Shown: one piece after another, positions 7,947-15,988 of the stretch
How positions within the stretch are numbered: position 1 is the first letter of the stretch
How the letters are laid out: the number at the start of each line of letters is the position of its first letter
Source of the DNA: Bacteroidaceae bacterium
GTDB lineage: Bacteria > Bacteroidota > Bacteroidia > Bacteroidales > Bacteroidaceae
Direction: 5' to 3'
DNA length: 64,000 nucleotides
Assembly (NCBI GenBank): GCA_017522915.1
Contig: JAFWXX010000011.1
Coordinates: forward strand, 1 to 64,000
Position numbers and translations under genes: made by a program
The notes under the pieces: model-generated
Seen by the model: the letters and a program-made list of their open reading frames with translations, nothing else
Told to the model about the DNA's origin: nothing
Database searches by the model: none

Positions 7947-9251
7947 TTATTCCAAGTTCTTGTTATTTTCAAGAATCTGCAAGTTTATGGCTGCCTGTTC
8001 ATCTCCCATTGCTGCTGCCTTTGCAAAAGCGCGCTCAGCTGCATGCCTGTGGTGGCGACGGTACTCGATTACACCTTGCAGGTTGAGGATGCGCGGGTCG
8101 TTGCGGTACTGTTTAAGTTCGCGTATTAGCTTGCTGTAATCGGGGCTGGGGTTGTTCATCAGTTCATCAACGACATTGTTTACTGCCAGTGCTACGCTGT
8201 CGGGCCTGTTGTGGTAATATATGCCGGTGCAGCATGCCATTCTGTGTGCCGGGAACATCCTCTCGGTAAGTTCGCGGTAGAGTATGCCTCCCTGATATCT
8301 CTTGAGCATGGCTTCTCTTTTTCTGACGTCCGGCTCAGCCTTCATCCTTGATATAAGCGTGTCGCCTCCTGCTGTTCCCAGTTCCTGTATATCCGCATAT
8401 ATCATGTTCCAGTTGGTGCCTCCGTTGGCAACCTCAAAAAGAGAGTCGGGCAGGTGATGATGCTTTCTTATATGGTCGCGCATGGCTATGGCGCGTTCTA
8501 TGCCGAGCTGGTTTCTTCGGTATTCGCTGCCGTCGGGCGAACTGTATCCTACAATCTGTACGGCCTCAAGTGTAGTTGTGCTGTCGGCAAGTACCTCGTT
8601 GATTATAGACATGAGTTCCTCTATGTTCTGGGCATTCTGCAGATATTCAGGGTTGAGCTTGCTGCTGTTGGTGACATATCTCACCACATTGGGTGTGATA
8701 TCCATTCCTTTGGCAACCTCATCGTCAAGTGGTGTGTAATATGCCATCCGATGAATATTAGGATGCTCCATAGCCAGATGGTCGGCGATGCTCATGGCCG
8801 CATCTACCCGATGGCAGCTCATAGGCGGACATGGAGGCATGCATATAGCCATGGTGTCACATGCATACTCTGTCTCCTTGCCATTGCTGTACTCGCTGTA
8901 TGTGATTGCATATACGGTGTCTCTTACTGCACTTTCAGGCACAGCCAACGTGCAGCTACTGGCTCCTTCAGCCTGCAGCTCCGGAGCTGTTCCATACCTC
9001 TTTACATATCGTTTCGCATATCTCTTGCCTTGCAAGTGACGCGTAGCGGAACTGACGCATGTGTCCGGGGTGCAGAGGTGGGTGATGACGACCATTCCCT
9101 CATTGCTTCGCATCTTGGGATTGTCGTAATTGAGAGTGAAATGCCAACAGCTGTCGTTGTGCATAGCATAATAGCTCTCTGGCTTTGTCTGTGCATTCGC
9201 TGTCATGCACAAGCCTGCAATAATCAGGCTAAGAATAAGGTTATGTTTCAT
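7947..9251 (-). CDS. Secreted protein with OmpA-like segment and C-terminal helical repeats
   Basis: This is a 434-residue protein with signal peptide MKHNLILSLIIAGLCMTANA, then Gln. The middle region contains an OmpA/MotB-like stretch (VQIVGYSSPDGSE...N..G..RA.AM near residues 235-265), usually a peptidoglycan-binding fold. The last ~90 residues look like TPR/Sel1-type helices (AERAFAKAAAMGDEQAAINLQ). Similar architecture occurs in Bacteroidales outer-membrane and fimbria-associated proteins. The first 150 residues are Cys-rich and unrecognised. It lies 72 nt downstream of the HAD gene on the same strand, so it could be the distal gene of that operon; no TAnnTTTG box was found in the gap. 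Confidence 0.6.
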   Translation of the reverse strand: MKHNLILSLIIAGLCMTANAQTKPESYYAMHNDSCWHFTLNYDNPKMRSNEGMVVITHLCTPDTCVSSATRHLQGKRYAKRYVKRYGTAPELQAEGASSCTLAVPESAVRDTVYAITYSEYSNGKETEYACDTMAICMPPCPPMSCHRVDAAMSIADHLAMEHPNIHRMAYYTPLDDEVAKGMDITPNVVRYVTNSSKLNPEYLQNAQNIEELMSIINEVLADSTTTLEAVQIVGYSSPDGSEYRRNQLGIERAIAMRDHIRKHHHLPDSLFEVANGGTNWNMIYADIQELGTAGGDTLISRMKAEPDVRKREAMLKRYQGGILYRELTERMFPAHRMACCTGIYYHNRPDSVALAVNNVVDELMNNPSPDYSKLIRELKQYRNDPRILNLQGVIEYRRHHRHAAERAFAKAAAMGDEQAAINLQILENNKNLE

Positions 9252-9323
9252 AAGGGTAGCTTTTGGTTAGTTCTAAACATCTACCCCTATAGAACATAAA
9301 TGAGTGTGTTACGGTTTTGGATT

Positions 9324-10043
9324 TTAGATATTTTCTAAGATTGAAGGCAGCAATGCCAGCGTATCGGCAACAGCTGTCGGCTCATAGCCCTTTTCTATAG
9401 GCTCGTCGGCCCAGCATACTTTCTTGAGCCATACAGTCCTGCAGCCTAATGTGGCTGCAGGGTATATGTCTTTCCTGTATGAGTCGCCTATGACAACTGT
9501 CTCTTCGGCACGTAATCCCAATGCTTTTACACCCAGTTCAAAAAGTGCCGGGTCGGGCTTGCGTATCCCTACGACTGAGGATTCTACAATTGTGGTGAAA
9601 ATGTTCTCTAACATGAACTCCTTAAGCACTACAGGCATATTGCCGTAGAAGTTCGTTACGAGCACCATTGGGAATCTCTCCCGCAAAGCCTCCAGTAAGG
9701 GGCGTGCTGTTTCAATGGTCTTGGCAGCCTTGTCATAGCATCTTTCTGCGACCATCTTCTCCTTTTCCTCAGTGAACGTGCCGGTATTGCCGAGTCTCTC
9801 CCTAAGGTAGGCGAACTGCAGTGCCATCTTCTTTTGGAGCAAGGTCCTGAAAGTGTCTGCAGGTGCTATGATAGGTCTCTTTGCCAGTGAGCGTTCTCCA
9901 TGAACGTATGCATCGCGGTATGTTTCCTTGTCGATGTTAATCCCCTCCTTGCAGTATTGTTCCCATATGAGTTCACCCCAATGTATGCCATTGGTGTCTA
10001 TGGTGCCTCCGTAGTCGAATATAATGCCTTTAATTGAACACAT
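9324..10043 (-). CDS. HAD-superfamily protein with altered motif I
   Basis: This 239-residue HAD subclass I protein has a helical cap. Motif I is DYGGT (nucleophile Asp10), where the usual D-x-D-G-T has Gly at the second Asp. Motif II is LVTN, motif III is the Lys of GIRKPDPALFELG, and motif IV is GDSYRKDI. Loss of the Asp+2 general acid/base suggests a non-standard phosphohydrolase, phosphotransferase or binding role. It overlaps the CDP-alcohol phosphotransferase gene by 14 nt, which points to a shared pathway, for example removal of a phosphate from a lipid or headgroup intermediate (inference). Confidence 0.8.
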   Translation of the reverse strand: MCSIKGIIFDYGGTIDTNGIHWGELIWEQYCKEGINIDKETYRDAYVHGERSLAKRPIIAPADTFRTLLQKKMALQFAYLRERLGNTGTFTEEKEKMVAERCYDKAAKTIETARPLLEALRERFPMVLVTNFYGNMPVVLKEFMLENIFTTIVESSVVGIRKPDPALFELGVKALGLRAEETVVIGDSYRKDIYPAATLGCRTVWLKKVCWADEPIEKGYEPTAVADTLALLPSILENI

Positions 10044-10983
10044 GCCCTTCTTCTATTTTCTTTGTAAGCCTGCTGCATAGCCTCTCATGCTTATGCTTCA
10101 TGTAGATGAATATCGCCATAAGCACTACAAGCTCGAATATGAGGTACATCCAAAGTTCACCGGTGAGCATTGCGAAGCATAGCATTATGGCGCGTGAATT
10201 GAATGTCAGTATATTGGTGTACTTCATAAGAGGCAGGCTTCCTGCGCGGAACTCTTTTCGGAGCCCGGCCGGGATGTCTGTTCCGTAATGCTTGTGCACG
10301 CATTTTATGAATCTCTGGAAGCATGGTGACATGCGTTCCTGGTTCTCGACGTATGATACGTAGGCGTTAAGGAACAGTTTCCAGAAGAAACTTTTTCTCC
10401 AGCTTGTCTCGTTGTACTCCTTGCGTTGCATGGCAGAGTTGTGGAACTCGTTGCCGTTTCTCTCATTGGTGAAGTAGAGGTGTATGTTGCGGTAGTAGTC
10501 GGCGAGCTGGCATTGCGAGCCGTGTACCCAGAATCCGCAGAACGATACAAGAATCCATATAAGCACACCCCAATTGTATTCGGGCGCAAAAGGAATAGGC
10601 TCAAAGGTCTCTCTTGCAGCAATGGCAAAATAGATGCAGAAGAACCAGCAGTCGCCGGCAAAGCCGTCGAGTATTCGTCCCCAACGTGTTCTTTGTCCTG
10701 TTATGCGTGCCAGCTGTCCGTCTGTGCTGTCGTAAAGGTTTGCCCACATAAGCAACAGCACTCCCAGGATGTTCCATCTCAGGTTTTCTTGCAGGAAGCA
10801 GACACCTGCAGCAATGCCTAGGAATATTGATACTATAGTAATGACATTCGGGTGTACGCCCCTGTTGCGGAAGAACAGTGCGCAACGGAACCCCAAAGGT
10901 CTGTAGAACCACATATCGAGGAACTCCTCGGTGTCTATCGACTTGATTGATGCACGGTACAGTTCTTTATCCTCTTGCTTCAT
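10030..10983 (-). CDS. CDP-alcohol phosphatidyltransferase family membrane enzyme
   Basis: This 317-residue membrane protein contains the CDP-alcohol phosphotransferase signature: D85-x2-D88-G89-x2-A92-R93-x8-G102-x3-D106. The last Asp of the classic motif is one residue late (D111, with Gly at 110). The ~90-residue insert between helices (about 165-255) is Lys/Arg and aromatic rich. Such enzymes join an alcohol to a CDP-activated partner to form phospholipids or related phosphodiesters in the inner membrane. The substrate is unknown. It overlaps the genes on both sides, within the run nucleotidyltransferase, ATP-grasp, this enzyme, HAD. Confidence 0.85.
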   Translation of the reverse strand: MKQEDKELYRASIKSIDTEEFLDMWFYRPLGFRCALFFRNRGVHPNVITIVSIFLGIAAGVCFLQENLRWNILGVLLLMWANLYDSTDGQLARITGQRTRWGRILDGFAGDCWFFCIYFAIAARETFEPIPFAPEYNWGVLIWILVSFCGFWVHGSQCQLADYYRNIHLYFTNERNGNEFHNSAMQRKEYNETSWRKSFFWKLFLNAYVSYVENQERMSPCFQRFIKCVHKHYGTDIPAGLRKEFRAGSLPLMKYTNILTFNSRAIMLCFAMLTGELWMYLIFELVVLMAIFIYMKHKHERLCSRLTKKIEEGHVFN

Positions 10984-11803
10984 CTCTCTTCTTCTTTACG
11001 GTATTTGCTATATGCTTTGCAATCTCTTCTGCAGCCTCACTGCGTACTGCAGAGAAGCTTGGGAAATCGTTGATGTCTATTATATATATGTTGCCGGCCT
11101 TGTCAACAATGCAGTCGCCTCCATATATCTCCACTCCAATGGCTTCAGCTGCCTTGCCGGCAATCCTTTTCAATTCTCCGCAATCGAAAGGGTAGTGCTC
11201 CGGAGTTCCGTTCAATGCCTCCAGCCCGAATTTCGTCTTTCCCTGCTCCGGGTAGCAGCTGTAGAACCAATCGTGGCCGACAGCATAGAATTTGATGAGG
11301 TCACCCTCAATGTGCTTGCTGTAGATTGCTCTTCCTATGCCGCGCCTATGCATCTGTTCAAGGATTGCTTTTGCCTCATTGGCATTGCAGGCATATGCGA
11401 CATCATCCTTATGGCAGCTCCAGCCTTCAGCCTTCTTTATCCATGCAGGGTAGTGCAACGTATCCAGTTCATCTGCATCTTCTATAATCCTGAATGGCGG
11501 TTGCGGTACTCCGGCTTGTTTAAGCATCTTCATGAAGAGAATCCGTGAACATCTCTCTACACTTTCAGGGTTGTTGATTACGGTCACCCCTTTTGCTTCT
11601 GCCTTTCTCAACTTCTTTAGAATGTCTGCACTTCGTGACATGTGGCAGACCGCATCGCATTCCTCTTCAAAATCCTCTTCTGCATTGACAATAACAGCAC
11701 CTAAGGTTTCAAGCTCCCTTGATACACTCTCAAGTATGGCTGCATCCTTCGCAACCATATTAGGAGAGTCCTTCGTGCTTCGTGCTATTATTGCAATCTT
11801 CAT
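10967..11803 (-). CDS. ATP-grasp domain enzyme
   Basis: This 278-residue soluble protein has an N-terminal Rossmann-like part (MKIAIIARS), a central lysine in WIKKAEGWS, and a C-terminal ATP-grasp metal site GGDCIVD...IIDINDFPSF. The fold covers carboxylate-amine ligases and also some kinases, including inositol phosphate kinases, so the reaction is open. It starts 4 nt inside the nucleotidyltransferase gene (ATGA overlap) and overlaps the phosphatidyltransferase gene by 17 nt, which argues for translational coupling and a joint pathway. The frame is intact with no odd composition. Confidence 0.8.
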   Translation of the reverse strand: MKIAIIARSTKDSPNMVAKDAAILESVSRELETLGAVIVNAEEDFEEECDAVCHMSRSADILKKLRKAEAKGVTVINNPESVERCSRILFMKMLKQAGVPQPPFRIIEDADELDTLHYPAWIKKAEGWSCHKDDVAYACNANEAKAILEQMHRRGIGRAIYSKHIEGDLIKFYAVGHDWFYSCYPEQGKTKFGLEALNGTPEHYPFDCGELKRIAGKAAEAIGVEIYGGDCIVDKAGNIYIIDINDFPSFSAVRSEAAEEIAKHIANTVKKKRDEARG

Positions 11804-12498
11804 TTTTCTGCAAGGAATTCTTCAGCCTTGGCAATATCCTCGGCATGGTCGATGTCTATTATCTTGCTGAACGGGAAAGCCTTCAGCTTCATACCCCTCT
11901 CCACGAGCTTGCGCTGGAAGTTACGCATCCTTTCGACACCTTGTTCCATACACTCGTCAAGGATTTTCAGGGAACGTGGTGTAAGCCCGTAAATGCCTCC
12001 TGAGATATATCTTGAATTCACGGTCGCCTTGTCGCAAAAGGCTGTTATCTCCAGTTCGCTGTCAGTATCGATGTACAGAGGCTTCTCGTCATCTATATAG
12101 TCTGTTACTGCCATCAACCCGTCGCATCCGCATTTCTCAAAAGCCTCTATGTATGCAGTGAACTCACTTTCATGGAAAAGCGTATCTACCGTTGTCAGGC
12201 AGAACCTGTCTCCTTTGAGGCTGCTGCTCAAGGCATGCATGCTGTGCATGGAACTTGGTGTGTCCTTAACGATAATCTCTATCGGGAACTTCTCCTTAAG
12301 CATCATGAGGTGTGCCAGCGTCTCAGGCTGCTGCCTGTTTATGATGATGCTTATGGAATCGGCTCCGTGTCTTGCAAAGAGCCTTACAAGGCGTTCTATT
12401 ATAGGAACGCCTTGCAGTTCTATCATGGGCTTATGCGTGGTTATGCCTTCGCTTGCAAGCCTGGAGCCTTCCCCTGCTGCTATAATTGCGAATTTCAT
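11800..12498 (-). CDS. Nucleotidyltransferase (NTP_transferase family)
   Basis: This 232-residue protein has the nucleotide-binding loop AAGEGSRL (residues 7-14) and a downstream Lys in THKPMIELQG, as in CTP:phosphocholine, inositol-phosphate or sugar-phosphate nucleotidyltransferases. A metal-binding Asp is likely in LTTVDTLF near residue 105. It would activate a phosphorylated small molecule as a CDP- or NDP-derivative. Position directly before an ATP-grasp enzyme and a CDP-alcohol phosphotransferase suggests the product is a CDP-alcohol (inference). It starts one base after the pdxA stop. Confidence 0.8.
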   Translation of the reverse strand: MKFAIIAAGEGSRLASEGITTHKPMIELQGVPIIERLVRLFARHGADSISIIINRQQPETLAHLMMLKEKFPIEIIVKDTPSSMHSMHALSSSLKGDRFCLTTVDTLFHESEFTAYIEAFEKCGCDGLMAVTDYIDDEKPLYIDTDSELEITAFCDKATVNSRYISGGIYGLTPRSLKILDECMEQGVERMRNFQRKLVERGMKLKAFPFSKIIDIDHAEDIAKAEEFLAEK

Positions 12499-12499
12499 A

Positions 12500-13600
12500 T
12501 CAGATATCGCTGTCGGGCTGCTGTAGGTTCAGTTTGTTGCTGTCGTCGCGTTTCTCAAAGTATAGCTTTCTCAACGGGTTGCGTCGCGCGTATGAATACA
12601 TATTGCGGTTGCGCAGGATATCTATGGCTGCGTATATTGCCTGGCGGAACGAGTTCTCGTCAGCCTCTCCTTTGCCGGCAATGTCGTATGCCACACCGTG
12701 TGCCGGTGATGTGCGCAGAATGCTAAGTCCGGCAGTGAAGTTCACACCGTCGTCCATAGATAGGGCCTTAAGCGGTGCCAGTCCCTGGTCGTGGTACATT
12801 GCCAGTATGGCATCAAAGGCCGTGTGTTTGCCGCTTCCCATGAATCCGTCGGCAGCAAACGGTCCATAGCAGAATATACCGTTGTCGTTCATCTTGCGTA
12901 CAGTCGGTGCAATAACCTCAATCTCTTCCTTGCCAAGCAGGCCGTTGTCGCCGGCATGCGGGTTCAGGGAGAGCACTGCAATCTTCGGGGCGTCGATGTT
13001 GAAATCCTCTTTCATGCTTCTGTCGAGCTGTGCAATCTTCTCTTCAAGAAGCTCGGCTGTAATTGCTTCAGGCACGTCGCGCAAAGCCATGTGCGATGTT
13101 GCAACTGCTACACGCATAGAGCCGCTGCATAGAATCATCAAAGCCTTCTCTCCCTCTCCGCTGCACTCCTGAAGATACTCGGTGTGCCCTGGGAAGTGGA
13201 ACTTCTCGCTCTGTATCGCACTCTTGTTTATAGGTGCGGTCACAAGCACGTCGATAAGCCCTTCATGGTAATCCTTTATCGCTCTTTCCAGTGCCTGGAA
13301 TGCTGCAAGCCCGCTTTCGGGAGTGCTGGTTCCCAGTTCTATGTGCAGTTCGTCGCTGTTGCAGTTTATTATGTTGAGCTTGCCGGCCTGTGCTTCTCCT
13401 GCATTCTCTATTGCATTGTACGGAGTCTCCATTTCAAGAGCCTTGCGGTGGTATGCCGCAGCCTTGGGTGAGCCATATACAACGGGTGTGCAAATATCGA
13501 ACATTTCGGGATTCTCGAATGTCTTGAAGATAATCTCGTATCCTATTCCGTTTATGTCGCCTTGGGTTATGCCAACGCGTATCTTTCCTTTTTCGCTCAT
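12500..13600 (-). CDS. pdxA: 4-hydroxythreonine-4-phosphate dehydrogenase
   Basis: PdxA oxidises 4-phosphohydroxy-L-threonine in the DXP-dependent pyridoxal phosphate pathway. Recognised by the N-terminal TQGDINGIG, VTAPINKSAI, and the three metal-binding histidine motifs GHTEYL, NPHAGDNG and YHDQGL, followed by FTAGLSILRTSPAHG. The 366 residues exceed the usual ~330 by a C-terminal tail rich in Arg and Asn (YSYARRNPLRKL...), a pattern I associate with Bacteroidales versions. Gap to the upstream DUF4837 gene is 11 nt; the next gene follows after 1 nt. Confidence 0.95.
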   Translation of the reverse strand: MSEKGKIRVGITQGDINGIGYEIIFKTFENPEMFDICTPVVYGSPKAAAYHRKALEMETPYNAIENAGEAQAGKLNIINCNSDELHIELGTSTPESGLAAFQALERAIKDYHEGLIDVLVTAPINKSAIQSEKFHFPGHTEYLQECSGEGEKALMILCSGSMRVAVATSHMALRDVPEAITAELLEEKIAQLDRSMKEDFNIDAPKIAVLSLNPHAGDNGLLGKEEIEVIAPTVRKMNDNGIFCYGPFAADGFMGSGKHTAFDAILAMYHDQGLAPLKALSMDDGVNFTAGLSILRTSPAHGVAYDIAGKGEADENSFRQAIYAAIDILRNRNMYSYARRNPLRKLYFEKRDDSNKLNLQQPDSDI

Positions 13601-13611
13601 GTCGTCTCTTC

Positions 13612-14667
13612 TTATTTTGTTTCTTCCCCGTTTGCTTCAACTACAATTTCAGGAATGTGTGTACTGTTTTCCAACATCTTGTCAACGGGCATCTTCAATG
13701 TGTAGAGCGATGATTCAAGCTTACGCATTGTCGCGCCTTTCTTCTTGTTCGGGGCATATAAGAATGCTTCCACCACAATTACTCGTCCGTTCTGTTCATC
13801 GACCATCGCATGTGACACGAACGGGCCGCCCATCATGTCGTTCTCCATGTACCAGAGGCCTCTTGCAAGCTGCATGTATCGGTCGCGGTCCGAAGTCTCG
13901 GTAATCTCTACAAACATAGAGTCGGTCTGCATGTATTGTCCCGGCTTTCCTCCCGGCATGTTCACTTTCATGACAGAGTCTCGCATGTGTATGTAGTTCT
14001 CTCTTGAGAAATTATCGACCGATGTATAAGGGTAGCTGTACATTACAAAACTCAGAATGTCGGGGTTGGTAGAGTTGAAGTCGGAGAACCACACGAAGTT
14101 CTCGCCTCTCTTCTCTCCGTTCAGTTCTGCAGGAATAAGCAGCTCGCAGTCGAACATCTCCTTTGTCGTAGCAAGAGCCTTTTCGTTATGCCTTGCCTTT
14201 AGGTTGTCTATCTGACGGTTCATTTCGGCTGCATTGAAGAAATCTACTATTACCTGCTTGTTCTTGTTCACGTACTCTTCCAATTCGGCACTGCTGGGCG
14301 ACTGTATGGTCATAATCATCTGCGGTGTGGCAAACGGGTCCCTTGAGTACTTGAACGATGTCTTTGTGTACATGCGGTCGTTGATGTCAACTGTAATCAC
14401 GTTGCGGAACGGTTTAACCATTCCGGAGAAGTTTGCTTCACTCACACGCGATATGCGGAACGAACGCTCCGATTGCGGCAATCCCGGCACATCGGTGTCC
14501 AGGGCATTGTATATGGCTCTTCCGGCAGGGCTCTCCCAGAATGCTTCATCGCATACTACAAGTACCTCGTACGGGTTTCCTACAGCCGATTTCTTGAAGC
14601 TTTCGGATAATCCGTGACAGTTGGCAAACAGTATTGCCGCAAAAATCAATGATACTAAATTCTTCAT
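13612..14667 (-). CDS. DUF4837 family lipoprotein
   Basis: This 351-residue protein begins with a lipoprotein signal (MKNLVSLIFAAILFANC, Cys17 lipobox). The body resembles DUF4837, a Bacteroidetes-specific family often encoded beside rlmN. An early segment GNPYEVLVVCDEAFWESPAGRA and the later VSHAMVDEQNGRVIVVEAFLYAPNKKK are typical of it. It is probably anchored to the periplasmic or outer membrane. Function is unknown. The start overlaps the rlmN stop by 4 nt (ATGA), so it is in the same operon. Confidence 0.8.
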   Translation of the reverse strand: MKNLVSLIFAAILFANCHGLSESFKKSAVGNPYEVLVVCDEAFWESPAGRAIYNALDTDVPGLPQSERSFRISRVSEANFSGMVKPFRNVITVDINDRMYTKTSFKYSRDPFATPQMIMTIQSPSSAELEEYVNKNKQVIVDFFNAAEMNRQIDNLKARHNEKALATTKEMFDCELLIPAELNGEKRGENFVWFSDFNSTNPDILSFVMYSYPYTSVDNFSRENYIHMRDSVMKVNMPGGKPGQYMQTDSMFVEITETSDRDRYMQLARGLWYMENDMMGGPFVSHAMVDEQNGRVIVVEAFLYAPNKKKGATMRKLESSLYTLKMPVDKMLENSTHIPEIVVEANGEETK

Positions 14668-15737
14668 GATATCTCTTGTTGGTTCTTTGCATTATTCTGT
14701 TCCTGCTTCAATGTCGATAACATTCCGCATGCAGCGAAGATGTCCTCTCCTCGTGAGGCCCTTATTGTTGTGAACAGCCCGTTCTTGGTGAGAAAATCCC
14801 TCAGCTGCGTCATTCCGTTCTCGTCAACTCCTTCCAACGGCACTCCAGGAATGGCATGGTAGCGTATCAGGTTTATACGGCAATCTATGCCGTCGAGCAG
14901 CTTGAGCAACTTGCGTGCATAGAACTGAGTCTCGTTTATTCCCTTGAACACGATGTACTCGAATGTGAGACGTCGCTGGTGGCTGAAGTCGTATTGTCGC
15001 AGCAGGTCGAGCATCTCTACTATGGAGAAACCCTTCTCGGCAGGCATTATTTCGGCACGTTTCTCAGGTATAGGGTGGTGCAGGCTTATGGCGATATGGT
15101 AGTCGCCCGAATCGAGCAGTCTTTTCAGTCCCTTGCGTACTCCTACCGATGATACCGTAATGCGGTGAGGACTCCAGCCAAGCCCATAATCGCTTGTGAG
15201 CACTTCGATTGCCTGCAGGAGGTTGTCGAGGTTGTCACAAGGCTCGCCCATGCCCATAAAAACGATGTTGGTGAGTTTCTCGAATTCAGGCAGTGCCAGA
15301 ATCTGGTTGAGTATCTCGTTCGATGTGAGATTTGCCGTGTATTTCTGCTTGCCGGTCATGCAGAAAAGGCAGTTCATCTTGCATCCCACCTGCGAAGAGA
15401 CGCATAGCGTTGCACGCTCTCCGTCGGGAATATAAACAGCCTCGACAAAATGTCCGTTGTCCACTTCGTAAAGGTATTTTACGGTTCCGTCAACCGAACG
15501 GGCTGCTTCGGCAGGCCCTTTGTATCCCACTTCGAACAGCTCTTTCAGCTTTTCGCGGTTCTTGAGCGATATGTTGGACATCCCGTCAATGGAATCTATG
15601 CGCTTGCAATATATCCAATCGGCAATCTGCTTTGCAGTAAAAGCCGGCATTCCGGCCTCCTTCACCGCCTCCTTGAGTGCGTTGAGAGTCATTCCGGCCA
15701 GTTTCCTTTTCCCGTTTTCCATCTGTTTTGTCCTCAA
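14664..15737 (-). CDS. rlmN: 23S rRNA/tRNA adenine C2-methyltransferase
   Basis: This radical-SAM methyltransferase modifies A2503 of 23S rRNA and A37 of some tRNAs. The cluster motif CKMNCLFC gives C119, C123 and C126; GMGEP follows in the middle of the barrel; the resolving Cys near residue 337 is in FAACGML. Length is 357 residues, normal. The listed start is ATG 15737; ATG 15722 (MENGK) is an equally good alternative. It is the first gene of the seven-gene minus-strand operon. Confidence 0.95.
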   Translation of the reverse strand: MRTKQMENGKRKLAGMTLNALKEAVKEAGMPAFTAKQIADWIYCKRIDSIDGMSNISLKNREKLKELFEVGYKGPAEAARSVDGTVKYLYEVDNGHFVEAVYIPDGERATLCVSSQVGCKMNCLFCMTGKQKYTANLTSNEILNQILALPEFEKLTNIVFMGMGEPCDNLDNLLQAIEVLTSDYGLGWSPHRITVSSVGVRKGLKRLLDSGDYHIAISLHHPIPEKRAEIMPAEKGFSIVEMLDLLRQYDFSHQRRLTFEYIVFKGINETQFYARKLLKLLDGIDCRINLIRYHAIPGVPLEGVDENGMTQLRDFLTKNGLFTTIRASRGEDIFAACGMLSTLKQEQNNAKNQQEIS

Positions 15738-15745
15738 TGTATAGC

Positions 15746-15783
15746 TATAATACCTCTAATTTACGAAATCAGTCACGAAGATA
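15746..15783 (-). promoter_or_regulatory. Upstream region of rlmN with -7-like box and shared motif
   Basis: On the minus strand TATCTTCG (15776-15783) is a one-base variant of TAnnTTTG, also found upstream of two other genes in the window. Below it, ATTAGAGGTATTATA (15746-15760) ends 8 nt before the start codon and recurs, 14 of 15 identical, before the divergent gene. Confidence 0.45.
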
Positions 15784-15945
15784 ATGCAAAAAAGTGGTAT
15801 GAATGTTATTATATAACAATAAATTTTATATTTATATTCTAGGGTGTCATTTGTTTGGTCCAAAAGTTTTTTTTCGGCTTCCTTTTTATTAAATTCGCAT
15901 TCAATATGCCGGCATGCAAACGACTTGTTCATAGCGTGCTTTTGC

Positions 15946-15960
15946 ATTAGAGGTATAATA
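15946..15960 (+). promoter_or_regulatory. Shared motif upstream of the GT2-HIT fusion gene
   Basis: ATTAGAGGTATAATA lies 28 nt before ATG 15989 in the same orientation relative to its gene as the copy before rlmN. It contains a TATAAT-like core and is followed at 15961-15973 by a small palindrome with arms CGGCAA and TTGCCG. Apart from these motifs 15738-15988 is AT-rich and without a gene. Confidence 0.4.
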
Positions 15961-15988
15961 CGGCAATTTGCCGAAAACATATAAAAAT

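Noticed and set aside
10305..10912. Long antisense frames within the minus-strand operon and in other genes
   Set aside because: They mirror strongly coding opposite strands and show no protein family features.
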